Shown: piece after piece, positions 47,368-62,300 of the stretch
Position numbering within the stretch: the first letter of the stretch is position 1
How the letters are laid out: each line of letters opens with the position of its first letter
Source of the DNA: Nageia nagi
Taxonomy: Eukaryota > Pinophyta
Reading direction: 5' to 3'
DNA length: 64,000 bases
NCBI GenBank assembly: GCA_050084985.1
Contig: JBITNC010000001.1
Coordinates: forward strand, 9,982,001-10,046,000
The notes under the pieces: model-generated
Told to the model about the DNA's origin: nothing
Seen by the model: only the letters and a program-made list of their open reading frames with translations
Databases searched by the model: none
Program-made: the position numbers and the translations under genes

Positions 47368-50300
47368 CTGCCACAAGGATAAATATTATTATGCCAAAAC
47401 TTACATGCTTAAAGAAAACATAATATAACCAGAGTCCGGAAGAATATATCAGCTCTTTTTCACATATATTCATTAGCATTGTCAAAATGATGTAACTAAA
47501 GTTTAGAAGAATATATCTGATCTTTTTTGAAATGCCATCACCTTGCATTCACATCAGAACAGTTTCCATCCACACCCAGGACGTAAAAAATATTCTCACG
47601 CAATAATGCGGAAGCAAGTTATAAACACAGCATGATATAAGTTATAGTGGATAAATCTGTTCTATCTTTAATATAGTCAGCATATTCCCATAGCAAATAT
47701 TTTTCTAACACAATATTTTTGGAATTATCATGTGAGTTAAGCAGTTGACCAAAGCTAATATAGCCAGTCAAAATGAGTGAGTACAAAGGAAAATTGTCGA
47801 GAATAGAATGACATTTCCCAGACCAGGTATTTGTTATAAAATAAGCAATGACAAAATATTTTGAAGAAACCAACTCTTCTGAACTCAACAAAATAATAAG
47901 AGTAAATTAGTCAATTCCATGGGTCAAAACAAATAAAACCAGCTTACCCTCCAAACCCTTTGAACATGTTAACTATAGTGTAGAAATTAAAACAGGAAGT
48001 CAATTCCATGGGTCAAACAAGTGAAACCTGCTAACCCTCCAAATATTTTAAACATGTTAAACATGGTGGTAAGCATAAAAAGGTACGGTAAAAGGTGCAG
48101 ACTGGAGGATATGGTGCACAAAAAATCAGGAAAAGAAATCATCATACAGTTCATGTAACAGATACCTTTGAAAGCTACGTTAAAACTTAAAAGATAAAGT
48201 AAACCCTATGGCAATCCTACTTTCAATAAACCATCTTGGTTGGTATTATGATTATCCCTCTCTCTATGTACAGAATATGTTGTACCTTTGTGACAGAGTA
48301 CATGACCACTCTCTGAATATGGGCTTACTACAACTCTCAGAGACAGCAAAATGTTGACAGTTAACTTGGGAATATAGATCTAAATGTCAAGGAACTCTCA
48401 AAGAATATGTGCAAATAAACTATTATCCCTTTCTATATACAGAATATGTTGTACCTTCATGACAGAGTACATGACCACTCTCTGAATATGGGCTTACTAC
48501 AACTCTCAGACACAGCAGAATGTTGACAGTTACCTTGGGAATATAGATCTAAACGTCAAGGAACTCTCAAAGAATATGTGCAAATAAAGAAAATAAAACT
48601 CGATTTGAATATGTTTACAGGAATTCAATTTATCTCTATGCTGTGTAAGAGAAAGGAAAATAGAAAGCATTGAAATAAAAAGATGCCAAAGAGAATAGAA
48701 GCAATCTGAATTCTGAGTTCTCTGATGTGAAGAGCCAAAAGCATAACGTTCATAAATACATTATAATGGGTATCATAGTGTCTACAGTCACATAACAGTA
48801 TTTTGTATGCCTGTTTCTACTCATCGATTCATGAATACAAAAAAGCAATTTCATGCAACTCATTTTGAAAAATAATCGCTCAATCTGATTGAAACTTTAG
48901 TTTTTGCTTTTGTTTCTCCTTCACAAATGACAATCGTTCATATGCTATATAATAATTGTGGTCATTATTCTAAATAATGTTTTCAAGGGGGAAGATAAAC
49001 CATCCATCACCAGTGCAATCTCGCCTGTCAGAGTAAAGCTTCATATATCCAGGAACAAGGAAATATTTTACCAGTTTTTTACAATTCAAATTGAAAGGAT
49101 ATATACCATCTGCATTTAGGTCATCCCCACTCCCAGCATAAATGTACAGCTTTGGTAAAAATCCAATGTTTCATTGGTGCATCTCAACAAGTAAATGCTA
49201 TACACAATGTTCAAATCCACAAAGAACCCAGAACAACCTATCAATGTAAAAGATATTTATCTAAATAGGATCAGTAAGGAACCTAACTCTCAACAGATCA
49301 GACATTTCCAAACCTGAAAAATATGGCCATCACCTGATAAGGAAGACTGGCATAATCCAATATTGTGACTCTTACTCCTATAATTGCTTAACTACACATT
49401 TAAAATCCATTTCTCTATGCAGCTGGTAGAGATGTAGGAAACTATTCATGGGCAATAGATAAACAAACAGGTATAATTTAGTAATGACTATCAAATGGAA
49501 ACAATTTGTATAACAACAAATTAAGTAGTTGATGCTTCAAAAATATGAGAGTATTATTTATAAGTATGAAAATAAATTGGAAAAGATAATTTATAAAGTG
49601 CCTAATTTATTTCTATGTTATCAAGCTGGACCTTTTATAGCTGCCTTAGAAAGTGAAACTACGGTGAAGGCACTCAAAAGCAAGATCTTACATCAATAAA
49701 CAAATTTCTCAAAATACTCAAATGCAGAAAAAGAGAGTGATTTCCATAATAGAGACACGTCCAAAGCCCACCCCCTGTCCACAGTTTACTTGCAATGGAA
49801 AAAAGATATGCCTAAATCAAAGTCCAAGACACAAGATACAACTAGCCATAACACACACAACTTATTCCACCTAAGTTGCCAGCACACTCTCATCTATGAG
49901 CAATATGAAAAAAACTCGAGGAATTCAATCACCTATTCAATGACACTGTTGGTTCAAACGCATACTACAATCAAATGCCAATTGTGTTGAATATTAAAAT
50001 ATTAATCCCAACTATAGGAATGTTAAGGTCCATGTTGAATTCGATAGACCTGTAAACCATCCCAGGAGATGAATGATTGTTACTCAAGAAACTTTGGGGT
50101 GAACATGGCAATTGAATTTTGTAAAGTAAATTGAAAAAAGCTATTAAATGTGCCACTAAATTGAGGCATAACTTGTCATTAGTGCATAACAAAATTGAAT
50201 GAACAAACATGAACAAGTGGAGATCCCCTCCCCCTACATGATAAAAATTATTATGCATATTGGACGAAAGCATAAATTATACAAGGGTCACAATCAACGA

Positions 50301-53300
50301 AACAATGATGTCGCTGACATGTGAAAGTGTTTTAACGTTAAGCCCATGTGCACCATAACTATCAAATAAGTTTTATAATTTTCACATATCCACATAAAAA
50401 TTCATTAGGTTGGGATACATAACCTATAATGAATTTCTAACTTCACTTCTGAATACATTGGTATAGATTCCCTCATCAGAAAGGCTGGGTAAAGCGTAGA
50501 ACTGAATCCATCGTCTGACCACTTACACCCTTGGCATACTGCACAATTTTTGCTTGCAGCCTCAGGCACATTCGTTGCTCAGCTTCGAAGAAGGCAATGC
50601 ACTAGCAACTGGCATCCACCTCGATATCTAGTTCCGGAGATTTCTGTCCACCAGCACATTCTCTCACTGTCATCCATATGCTGCTCGTCGCAGGCATTCT
50701 CCGTCATTGGGTTTCAAATAAATGTTTTTACAAATTTGGATTCGAAAGTAACTTGACTAGGGGTCTAATTTTAAAATTCAGCAAAAATTTAGGAAAAAGA
50801 GAGCAAAAACCTGTGGTACATAAAAAGGGCAAATTTGCATCCCCTGTAGACCATCCCTCACCTCCTGTCATTTTCCTGTCTTCCTCTTCCCCCAAGGCTA
50901 GTCAGGCACCCCCCAAGTCATTCCTCTTCTTGGTAAAGCTCATTGCCATAGATGGGTATCTTCTGGTTCTGAGACATCCACAAATAAGGAAGATGTTACA
51001 CCTAAGGAGCCTTTGGACGAGAGGCCTAAGAAGGAACCTAGAAGGAAGAAACAAAAGAAAGGTTTCCACTTCTTTTTTAAGATGGCATGCTGGAAAGGTT
51101 CTAAGAGTGATACTACTATCACTACTACGGCCAGGCAGGCACTTCGGATGCAGTTCAATGATGAATATGCTAAGCAGATGGGCACTCCAAAATAAAGGGC
51201 ACTGACTGTAGCTACAACCAATTTGGGTAATATCCTTGAAGGGGATCCTCAGATGCAGGAAAAAGAGTTTATTAAAGCAGAATCGAATGCAATGTGGGCA
51301 TTCATGGACCTTGGCAAACAGAACTCTGCAACTCGATATGATCATATTGCTTTAGACAAATATGTGCAAGTAATTGGCTATGGAGAAGCCTCACATAGTC
51401 AGCTCAACACCCCAGATTGTCCAAACTGGGATGAGCAAATTTGTTCAAAATATGTCAAATCTGTTTCTAATAGCTAAATCTGATGGAATTTTGTAAATAC
51501 TAGTTTTAGATCCCTATATAAAAAAACCCTCGTTATAATTTTACCTTTACCAAAAAAAGGGCAAATTCAGCAAAAAAAAAAAAGGGAAAAAACAAGCAAA
51601 ACGGAAAAATTTGTGATCATATCAATATGTCTATTCATAAATCATAACTCATAGAGTCATAAATCATAAGAAAGGTTCCACCCTTCTGGGAGGGGCGTTC
51701 TTGACATTCGGGAGTGGGGAAGCAAACATGAGAGCATCTCCTGTCCGAAAACGGGAGCGACAGGAGATGCTCCTCAACTACTCCCGGGAGCGGTCAGGCA
51801 TTCCCAGCTAGAGATGGATGCCCAGCCAAAAAAAGCACAACTTAAAATTTTGACATTTTAACTTTCACATAAACATGGAGGTGGGTCCCACTGATGTTAC
51901 CAACCTTCCAAACCCTAAAAACATATCCATAAAGCAATTCTAATTAAAAAAAAGAACCATTTTATTTGTGTGCAACCTTGAGAAGAAAAAACAGCAGTGC
52001 AGAAGAAAAAAACAGAAGTGCGGAGGAAAAAAACAGTAGTAAGGAGGAGAAAATAGCAGCTAGTCTTGAGGTTGATGATGTGTAGGGGTTGGTAGGATTG
52101 CCATTGGAGGGTGTCCAGTTGGATGATGAGAGCAGCTCTTCAGATAACTCTCTTGGGGAGGAGGATGATATTGATTACAATAAGGATATATTAGGAACAC
52201 ATAATCTCTTAGAGCCATAGTTTGATAGCTATAATTTTGGCATTTTAGCATTTTGCTACTATGATTTCAATACTATTGTATTTTTCATTTGAGTATTTTT
52301 GATTTGAAATTTCAGATCTATTATTATGTACTATGTACTAGAATGATTCAAACTTAATGACATTATGGCGTTATGATCATTGATTATGGTTCATTTTGAT
52401 ATTATGATTCATACTTGATTTCTAATTTAAATTTCAAATGTTGTATACATGATTGAATTGATGATAATAACGAATTAGAAACAATAAAAATTAAAAAATC
52501 TAAAGATTCCGAGATTTTTTTACTAGTATTATGCTAGCCCCTCCCCCTGTCATTTTCGGAATGCTCCCTAAAAATGACCTTTGTCGTTCCCTTTCTTGGA
52601 AATGCGTTCACGGTGCTAGGGTTGTGTGGAACCTTGCTCATACATTATAAGTCTCACACTATCAGTGCCAAGTGCAAAGGCATCATTGTGAATGGCCCGA
52701 TGCTCTAAACTCTAACCCTTTTACTAGTCAATCTACCACCAATATGTAATATTCCCAAATATTCTCAGGCAAATATTAGCCAAATATATAATTCAAAAAT
52801 ATCAAAATTCACCCTCAAGCATGCCACATCTGATCTAGGATATCAAATACACATTAAAATGAGCCAAGAATGCTAGCGACTCACTCTATAAGCACCAATG
52901 CCACTAAAATGCCCAGCATCATACATAGGGACTCATATATTATGCCAATGCACATCCAAAATGCCAACGATTCACCAAACAAGTAGGAACATACTAAAAT
53001 AGCTCAACATTGCATATATGGAAGCATGAACATCAATCAATAAGGCAAATAATAAGATCCAAGTATGCCATGGTTCTATTATTGACACAATGGTGAGTAC
53101 AATACTGAACAAATCCCAAAGGGCTCAACATTGGCCTCCAAGGAGCCAACTAGGGCATACAAAATGCTAAGATAGATCCTAAAACTATTGTAGAACAATC
53201 ACCTCCTACTAATTTTGTGGATGCCTCACTGAAGGGCTCCCTCACAGGCTAGCTCCCAAGAAGAGAAAGGATGTTATTTTGGAATGCCATCAGATGGATT

Positions 53301-56300
53301 CAAAGGTGCAAACCACTTGTGGATGCCTCAAGGTAGGGCAACCGCACAAGCACGACCATTCACCTCAACCGTAAGACAGAAGGTGTTCTATGCCTCTTGA
53401 ACTCTCCTCGTGTGCTACGCTCAAGGGTGCTTGACACTGCCAAGTATTTGGTAACTCCGAAGAGAAGGGTTTCAATATATAATCAAGTCTATCTCTACAA
53501 TAAGGCTTCAATGTCTTATTTAACAATCCCTTGATCTGGATCTCACCTAGAAGTCATCACTCCAACCTCCAAGTCCAACGTTAGCCTTCTAAAGGCCCTC
53601 AAATGCCCAAACGTGGCATTAGATGTGTCCTAGGTATCATGCACATACCAACGTTGCCTAGGGTTTCCAATAATCATATTTAATGGTCCACATTACAAAA
53701 TCCAATGGCTAGATATGCAACGGCTCATTATTGGAGACTAATATTGCATTTATAATTATTAATTGCTTTGGAATCATGTATTATAACTCATATAAGCGGC
53801 CCCATTATTACTATGATAAAACACACTAAATCTACTTTAAATTATCAAGCTCACACTTAAATACAATCCATAACTAACTCATATCCCAAGGAGTGGGATG
53901 TCACATTTCAAGGGGTTAATATGGAGATGTTTTTGGATTTCCGCAAGCAACCGTGATATGCAAGATTGGTCCCATTGGTGAACTTCAAGAGGCCATAACT
54001 CTTTCGTTTCCTGATGAAACCATGTCATGTAAACTGTCAAAAAGTTTCCCACGAGATGCTCTATCCAATGAACAAATCTAATCAACTCTCCAAGACCTAT
54101 GGCAAACTCTATCCTCAAATAATTCATCCTAAGCTTGGGAGGAAGATGTCCCACATTGGGGCTCACAATGTGGGTCCATAGGACCATTATATTCTATCCC
54201 AAGAAACTAACAACAAATACATGAATGAATAAAATATTTACAAAGGGGAATCTCTAGGATTCCAAAATTATTTATTTTTTAGAAAAAGGGAATGATACAC
54301 AATAAGACTACCACATGGACAAGGAGAGGGTGCTATGAGGAGGCAATCCATTTGGAGTTGCCTTTGCCTCTGCCTCTAGTACTGGTAGAGCGGTTAATCA
54401 TCCTCAACCTCAAGTTTAGGTCCAACACCAAAGTCCACAAAAGGCAATGGATCCTCCTGAGGCTGATCCTCCTCCTCCATTCCTGTGGCTGCAATTGTAT
54501 CAATCTCCTCCTCCATGTCAAGTCATGCAACCCGAAACTGATCTTGTACTTGATCCTCTAGCTCTTCCACTTTGTCACATAAAGGTTCATCATTAAATGT
54601 GGGACTAATGGAATATAGGTTAATGGGTCCCTCATTGTCCTTCTACATTTGCCTCACTAACAATCATAGTTTGACAAACATACACAATATCATTTAAGTG
54701 TTGCATTGTCAACGTAATAATATTAAACAATTTTTATATTAAACAATTTTTTTCAAAGTGAAAACACAGAAGATAGAACTTAGAACTAGTAAATTGTAAG
54801 ACTAAGAAGTAGAACTTACGGAGTGTCCATTCAATCTTGAAAGCTAAAAAGAATCAAAATTGAAATGAATCAAATTGCTAGCTTGTTGCGCCTCTTGGAA
54901 TGATTTATTTCAAAGGCAACCCAATTGCACTCACATCTTGAAGAGCTACATGTTTGACTGAGGATGCAAATGGCTAATCTTTGCAACTTGAGTGTCTCAC
55001 ACCCAAAATGAGTCCACCGCAATTCTAAAATACGAATCAAATTAAAAAAAAAAAAATCAATTGGTAAAAATGTAAAAACCTAAATGTGTAAAGTTATAAA
55101 GTATAAAAAACAACAAAACGAACTTTGAACTTTCTTCACATCAAGCGAGCAAAAAATGTGACTCTCTAGTTCTTGCATAACCAAAGAAGCCTTGTGAATT
55201 CTTGTACTTCTCAAGGTGATAGAAGATTCGAACACAAATGATGGGATCACTCTCCATAGTGGATATGCATTTTGTTACCCCTATGTTAGCCTTATTATCA
55301 ATCTTATACTGGGAGTTTGGTGCAAAATATAAGTTGGGGTTCAAGATGGCCCCTCCTTCATGAATATAGCGATGGCATGTTGTTCCATCGTTGATCAATG
55401 ATATTCCAAAAGATTATGTACTCGTCACCAAATTCAATATTATCATTAGGGTGGTCCTCGTACCATTTCATGATGGCCTCCTTGGCCTTATCCATGGCCT
55501 CATACAATTAGCCCATAGTAGGCATATCTCCATCAACTAAGCAAAGGATGACAACAAGTGGTGCAATCATTGCACAAATTTCTATGATTGCCATCCAAAA
55601 GTCTTGCCTAGCTATCAAAGCAGCCACCACTTGGCCCTCTAGCCTACTACTCATGGGGGAAACATTCCACTCTCTAGAAACAAATATTACTTGAAGCTCA
55701 CGCATACACCTCTACAATCACTGAAAGAAGACGAAGTTTGAGGCAAACCATGTGATTCCTCGACACAACAACTCCCTATTGTTGGTGAATCCCCTCATCA
55801 TGCTAAGAATGGTGCTTTTATTATAAATGAATTGCTTGGTCAACCAACTCTCTCACCCAATCCAATTTGCCTATGTCCTCCAAAAGAAGATCAATACAAT
55901 GGCAATCACATGGTGTCCAAAAAATTGAAGGATACTTGTCCATAAGCATTTTCCTAGCTGAAACATAGTTAGCAATGTTGTCCATGACCACCTAGGCAAT
56001 GTGCCCCACCCTCACCTCCTTCACAAACTAGTCTAATAGGTCACAAAGCATATTTGCATCCTTTGTGTATGCCAATGCATCAATGGATTTGAATAATATT
56101 GTGCCTTGTGGGCAATACGCCAAGAAATTTATTAGATTTCTATCCTTTATTAACATGGTGCAACCTATTAGCTTCCAAGACTCTCATATTTTAGAAAATC
56201 TGAAAAAAATAAAATAAAACAACTAAAAATTAAAATAGTAAATTACGAAATAGTAAATTAAAATATTAAAAATATATAATAAATTAAAATTAAATAGTAA

Positions 56301-59300
56301 ATTTTAATATACCTATGCTTGAGATTCCGCATAAGAGGCCCCTACATATCTGAATGAGTGGATGCCTTGTACGCAGCCCCGACCACACAAATTGCATCAA
56401 ACACTGGTTGCCAAAAAGGGCTCCTAGCAATGATGATCGCAACTTCTTCACAAGATATCAATTTGGAGACCATCAAGTCTGCCTATTTCTTCTCATTCAT
56501 CTTCAACATACAGGTAATAAACAGTTGGGCTACATGCCATGTCCATGGCACAAAGTAAGAGGAGATTCCAATCCCAAACTTTCTAGTAGGTTCAATTAAA
56601 GTTTGACTTCTACTTGTAGCACTTGACGATACCATCCCCAACTCCATTTGAAATGCAACCTTCCTATTCCTTTTGTCTATAATAGCATCTAGGGCAAAAT
56701 CAAAACTTGTTAAACCACATCTTTTCTTAGTATTTGAGAAATGTGGGCTTTGAACCTGCTAATCATTCCACTGAATTCCTTTCCACATAGGTTACATTTT
56801 AGCTTCATTGCATTGCCTGGAACGCCCTCCATTGGTGTTACATACTTCCAAAATTTATCCAACTCCTTAGGCATCTTGATTTAAGCAAGAAAATGAGAAA
56901 AACCTGAAATGCAGCATCAACAATCTTCTCCCACAATGGAAAAAGTCATAAATGATCACAGTGGATGGACAAATGCAACCTCCAAGTTGCAAAAATGCTC
57001 CCCTCAGCTTCACTCTCCATTCTCCCAAACTGGCCAAAGAAAGATGCAAATGAAAAATGAGAAAAAAGTGAGCTTTATCCTTAAAACTTGTTGTTTCTAT
57101 GCTCGGAGAATTCATGCTGAAATGGTGTTTTGAAATTTGAGGTCAAATTTCTGGCAAATTTGGCAAATTTCAAGGTGTTTATTTGGTGAATATGAGGAGG
57201 AAAATTCGCCAAGAAAATTTGATGACTTTGGCATTTTTTTAGCAAAATTCAGTGGAATATCGAATTCACGAATATTTGCGAATTTGTTGAATAATCACCA
57301 AACATGTAAACTATTCTTTCAATGGCTTCTCTCTGGACCTCACTTACTACCATGTACGAAATTTTGTATAATCTACCAGACCTTGTCTCCACGTCACTCA
57401 GCCCTTCAGACAGAGTTCTGACAGATTTTAAATAGTGGAATACCTCCACTTTATGCCCATCACCACTCTGAAACGTTTCACTCTAAGGTTTGTTAAAACT
57501 TCAAAGGAATAAAAACATTTTATTTTAGCAAAGAAAACGTTTTTATTTTGGCAACTTCGATCATTTCTATATTTTGGTCATAATTTCTTTATCTGCTACA
57601 CTGTCAAATCCATTAAATTCTTGGTTCAGAAAAGCTTCATAAAGAATGGTTACAAGCCACTCTTGCATTTCATTATCCATGCTTTATTTATACTTCAAAT
57701 CAACTACAAAACATTTTTGGAGAATTTTTAATTATTTTAAACAAATATTTATATTGGAAAAGATTTACAATTGCTTACAACATCTGCAAATATTATTATA
57801 TTCCAGAATACTTACAGTATTCTCCTTCCGGGGCCTTTATCCATCAATTTTAGCTCTAGGGTTGCGGATTAAGGTTATATTTTCCAATCCGTAGAAATTC
57901 AAAACTGTTCCTTTTGGATGCCTCGTCATCATGCATTTTGAAGATGATTTGCAATTTGCAAATTATGTTGATGATGGTGGCACCGCAAGCAGATCTTCTC
58001 CGCATTTGACTTCAGCGGTAACCCTTTTTCCTACACAAGGGCTCAAGTTTTGAAGATATCCTTCTACCCTCACAACAATCGTTTGAGAGATATTAACTTT
58101 CTTGTCAAAAGGAGTTCCTGTCACTACCACGACCTCCATTTGTGTTTAAGGGAAATGATGTTCCTAGGAGAGTGTTCACTTGGTTTTGGCACTCATTTTC
58201 GAGAGAGGCTTGTTTAGTGTTTAGCTCTCGACATGCACTTGGACGTTTTGACCATTTGGAGGCTAGCACACACTTAATGGAGGTCAACAACTGCATCTAA
58301 ATAGAGTCATGCACATGAAATTGATAGGAGAAGGTTGGCGCAAATATTTTGGAGGTAATAGATCATGTCATGATGAGACCTTGCGCTTCCAATGGGATTA
58401 CATGGCTGGCGTAAATCTTCAAGGATTCAGAGACCATGTCTAGGTCCAATCATGAGCTTAAGATGGATTTAGAGAGCAAAGAGCCTCGCGCAAGTTTGTG
58501 AGGAGTCGGAATGCTTGTCTTGTGGAAATGAGCTTGGCGCAAGTCGTTTGGGGAACAAAAACCTTATCATAATCAAAATCTATGCCAAGGAGGGAGAATA
58601 CATGCCTAGCGCAGATTTGAGGAGAGTCACCACTCTTGTCTTGATCCACATTTGTGCCCAAAAGGGAAGATAGGCTTGGCACAAATCTTCTAGGAGTCAT
58701 GATGCTTGTCTTGCTTGAAATCTGCGCCAAGGAAGGGTAAAGCATGCCAAGCGCAAGTCTTCAGGAGGTCACCACCCTTGTATTGGTCTGGTTTTGCACC
58801 AGGGAGGAAGAGTGCATCTTTAACTTAGCCAAATTTTCCTTGATGTGATCAATCTTGCTCAAGACCAAGGGGCAAGTGCTTCTGTTGTTATCTACTTGTC
58901 TAATGAAGACCCTATGCCAATGAGAAAGACTGAAGGAGCCTAGCGCAGATTTGGGGAGAGTCAACATCTTTGTCTAGGTCCATATTTGCGCTTGGAAGAG
59001 GAGACCAGCTTGGGGAAGATTTGGAGAGAGTCAAGAACCTTGTGTCCCAACAAATTGCACCTAATCGGCTTGGGGAGATTTGAAGATAGTCAAGAACCTT
59101 GTATCTTAGCAAATTTGCGCCTAACTAATTTGGGATGTTGCCATGCCTGGTACTTAGCCAATTTTGCTTACTTGATCGTCTGTACTAGTCATTTGTGGTC
59201 CTTGGAAGGTTGGCGCAAAACTTGGAGGGGACACAAAAGTTGTCTCCCTAGAAACATGCACTTGTTTTGTCCCTCACAAAATATGTGCATAAGGACTTAA

Positions 59301-62300
59301 TCAACTTTCTGCAGTGCATGTTCCAAAAAGTTAGTTTGTGAATTTTTTAATTGTACTACCCTTCGGTATCTCTCGATCATAAGACAGTTCCTTTGGTTGC
59401 TTCACTCAAGCAGATTTTTTTGGCCAAAATGTATGGGTCCCCAAAATTCGCTTGAATTTAGGGGCATGTTGTGGAGGCCACAACAAAATATCACTCATGT
59501 TTTCAACGTACCGCCTTCTTTCTTCTTCAGCTTACGTTTTTCCATTCCTTCTGCGCTTTGGAGTCCAAAGCTTTTGTTGTTGGGAGGAATGATGAAGAAT
59601 GATTTAGCCATCTAACATATTAGGCAAAATATTAAAATTTTTTATTTTTTGTTTATAATAAGGATGATATTCTTCATCCTAAATTAGGACAGATGTTAGC
59701 ATCAATCCTCACAGATTGATTTGTATAGCTAGTTGTTAGTCCGATATTGTTATTAGGCTTAGTTATGAGATGCTTTCCTATTTTATAGCTATTTGTAAAA
59801 AATAGTATTTGCATTGTGCTGGCCTATTTATAGGTCTTATTTGAACGCAATAGCAGGTTGGAAATTCAATATCCATATCACGTTCTGCCAATCCTTTACA
59901 AAGTTTTGAGAATTGAAAGCTCAGACATTTTTTAAAATAAGAGAGAAAATAGCTCATCTGGAAAATACAGGGGAAAATACTTCTATTTAAAATTTATTCA
60001 AATTTTTCAATAACTTAAACATCATCACTTAATAGACCGTTTTTTTACCAAAACATCCACCATAAAATTTAATAAATTCTTCTGAACGATAAAGTGTAAC
60101 TGCAGGATATCTAAGTTGACCACACATTCTGCTTCATATGTCGTTGAACGTTTTCAAAATAACATAATTCAAAAAACAATTATACTACCCATTCTTGCTT
60201 TCTTTTAATTTGAGCTAGTAAAAGAAAGAATTGTACTGCAATGTTGTCAATGCTTATTCCAATCGAAGTGACAAATAAAATATTTTCCAAGCAACCAAAT
60301 TGATTAGTGTGGTGATCTGGAAATGACAACCAAAAGTCATATCTTCTCGTCAACTAGTTCAAATCTATAGGAATAATCACCAAAAAAAATTTTCAAGTTT
60401 ACTCCCACTATTGCTTGATTGGATATTGGAAATGGAAAAGGTAATTTTTTCAAGGCAATATGAAATCTATGCTTCTACTTAGAGATATTATACCAATTAT
60501 TGAAAACTAAGTAGACTAATCTGATGTAAGGTATGTAGTGAACTGTACAAAACCTACAACTGGACAATCATTCTAAAAATTAAACAATCACCACACAGAC
60601 AATTGCTTTGAAGAAAACAGAAAGACAAATCTTAAACTATTATTTGGGGGAAAAAGATGACACCAAAAACTTTCAATCATGCAATCCATCATAAATTACT
60701 TCTATCTCAATCATACGCCAGGATAAATTCTTACTAGTGTATTGCACATATTACACCTTGAGAAGAGAATCGAAAAGGTAGACTACGCAAACCAAGACAA
60801 AACAAACGTCTGATTCAAATTCTACCGATTGAATTAGTGTTTGCATAACTAACTACTGAACTTTATATTAAACCAGCCACAGTTTTCTACACTGAGTTTG
60901 TAACTTTATTCAAAAAATTAGGAAGGGATCAAGAAATCATATACTGAAACACATAATGCAATCTTTTATCCTTGTGCAAGGACACACAATGATCCAGCTA
61001 GGACAAAAAAATTCCTTGAACAGCACCCTGACACCTTTTCATACGCAAATAATTTACAAAGAAGAATTGTATCATTTAATAACTTATTGCATGAATTCAC
61101 TTTCTCTTGCTTGGCCTTCCAGACATGGTAAAGTGGGTAACAAGCGTGGCAACAACATGTTCACTGCACAACTAGAGCTAAAGTAGTCATACATACTCCA
61201 CTACAACTTAGAATGGCTATAGAGTAAATGTTTTATGCCAACTTGGGAGTTGATGGGAAAAAAATCATCTATTTTAATCTAGAAAGGATATTTAAGAACC
61301 TGACAATATTTTTTTCCAAGATTTATGCTCGGTATTAAACTTGGAAAAGCTGGATAACTAAAATGCATAAATTACTTTTCAACTCCATTCAGCTATTTTT
61401 TGAGATGTTTCACAAGTGTTTCTCGTATTGTTTTCAATTACCTGCGTGTCATATTCATGACTTATTAACAGTGTTACAAGCAAATTGGAAACAACTCGGG
61501 TCAAGAAAGAGTGAAAACAAGGATTCTGCCGGACTGAATGGAAAGTATGGCATGTATTAATTACAACAACCATGATATTCGAATTTTCTGCATTGCTTTA
61601 AGTTTGTCTAAAGTAAAGATAGTCATTTTAAAAGCACAAAATTGACAAATCCTTAAAATTAGGATGATTTCAAAAATTGAATCAAACATAATAATCTTGC
61701 TTTCAAGTCATTGTTATATTCAAAATCCAAACATTAGACTATTACCTCTTCCTTCTCCCCAAGTTCCAATCTCAAATGTTGATTTTGCCATCTCTCGTGG
61801 TGCCACCGTTGTCCCAAAATCACTAGTCCAGTGAAAGCAACAGCAATAGCAATCGGCCAAAGCGTATTCGACTGACGAAGCTGATCTCGCAAGGCAGCTG
61901 CCTGGCGTTTCACCCAAGCCTCGTAAGAATGATCCTTCCCACCTTTTTTCATAGCCTTGGAAGACTTTGCAGGATGATCTTTATCTTTACCATGTTGGAT
62001 ACTATCATTAGAAGAGAATGGTTTCGCCACACCAAAAGGTTGTTCTTCAACCGCTTTATGCAAGTTGGCAAGGACACTGCTCTCATCACAATTACTTGGG
62101 CTACTCACCCCTCCAACATCATGGAATATCTTCAATTTTGCAGCAACGACACTGATGTCATCATCATCCACAGCAGAACCCTGGCGAGGCTCAATCCAGT
62201 CCAAACCTTTAAAAGATTCGACATCCTTACCTTGAACCAGGAATTATTTTAACAAACCAAATACTATTAGACTTTCAGATATTTTGAGGAATCTTTCAAA

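Noticed and set aside
47164-47382. 72-codon plus-strand frame at 47.2 kb
   Set aside because: It is antisense to the last exon of the ATI-type gene, whose minus-strand reading matches the family and has a proper splice acceptor.
50678-51205. 175-codon plus-strand frame
   Set aside because: It overlaps, in another frame, the more protein-like frame at 50,955-51,477 and its translation is a mix of Leu/Arg/Ser without motifs. Treated as a shadow.
51672-52640. A DNA transposon bounded by GC-rich ends at 51.68 and 52.6 kb
   Set aside because: The two GC-rich patches looked similar at first but do not align as inverted repeats.
53879-54187. 102-codon minus-strand frame
   Set aside because: Not recognisable; it abuts a probable LTR start and reads like untranslated element sequence.
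58458-58745. 95-codon minus-strand frame, Ser/Thr-rich
   Set aside because: It lies in the 72-bp tandem array, and its openness follows from the repeat.
58325-59260. Regular repeats as a CRISPR-like array
   Set aside because: Repeats are degenerate, unevenly spaced and without unique spacers, and the setting is a plant nuclear intron.
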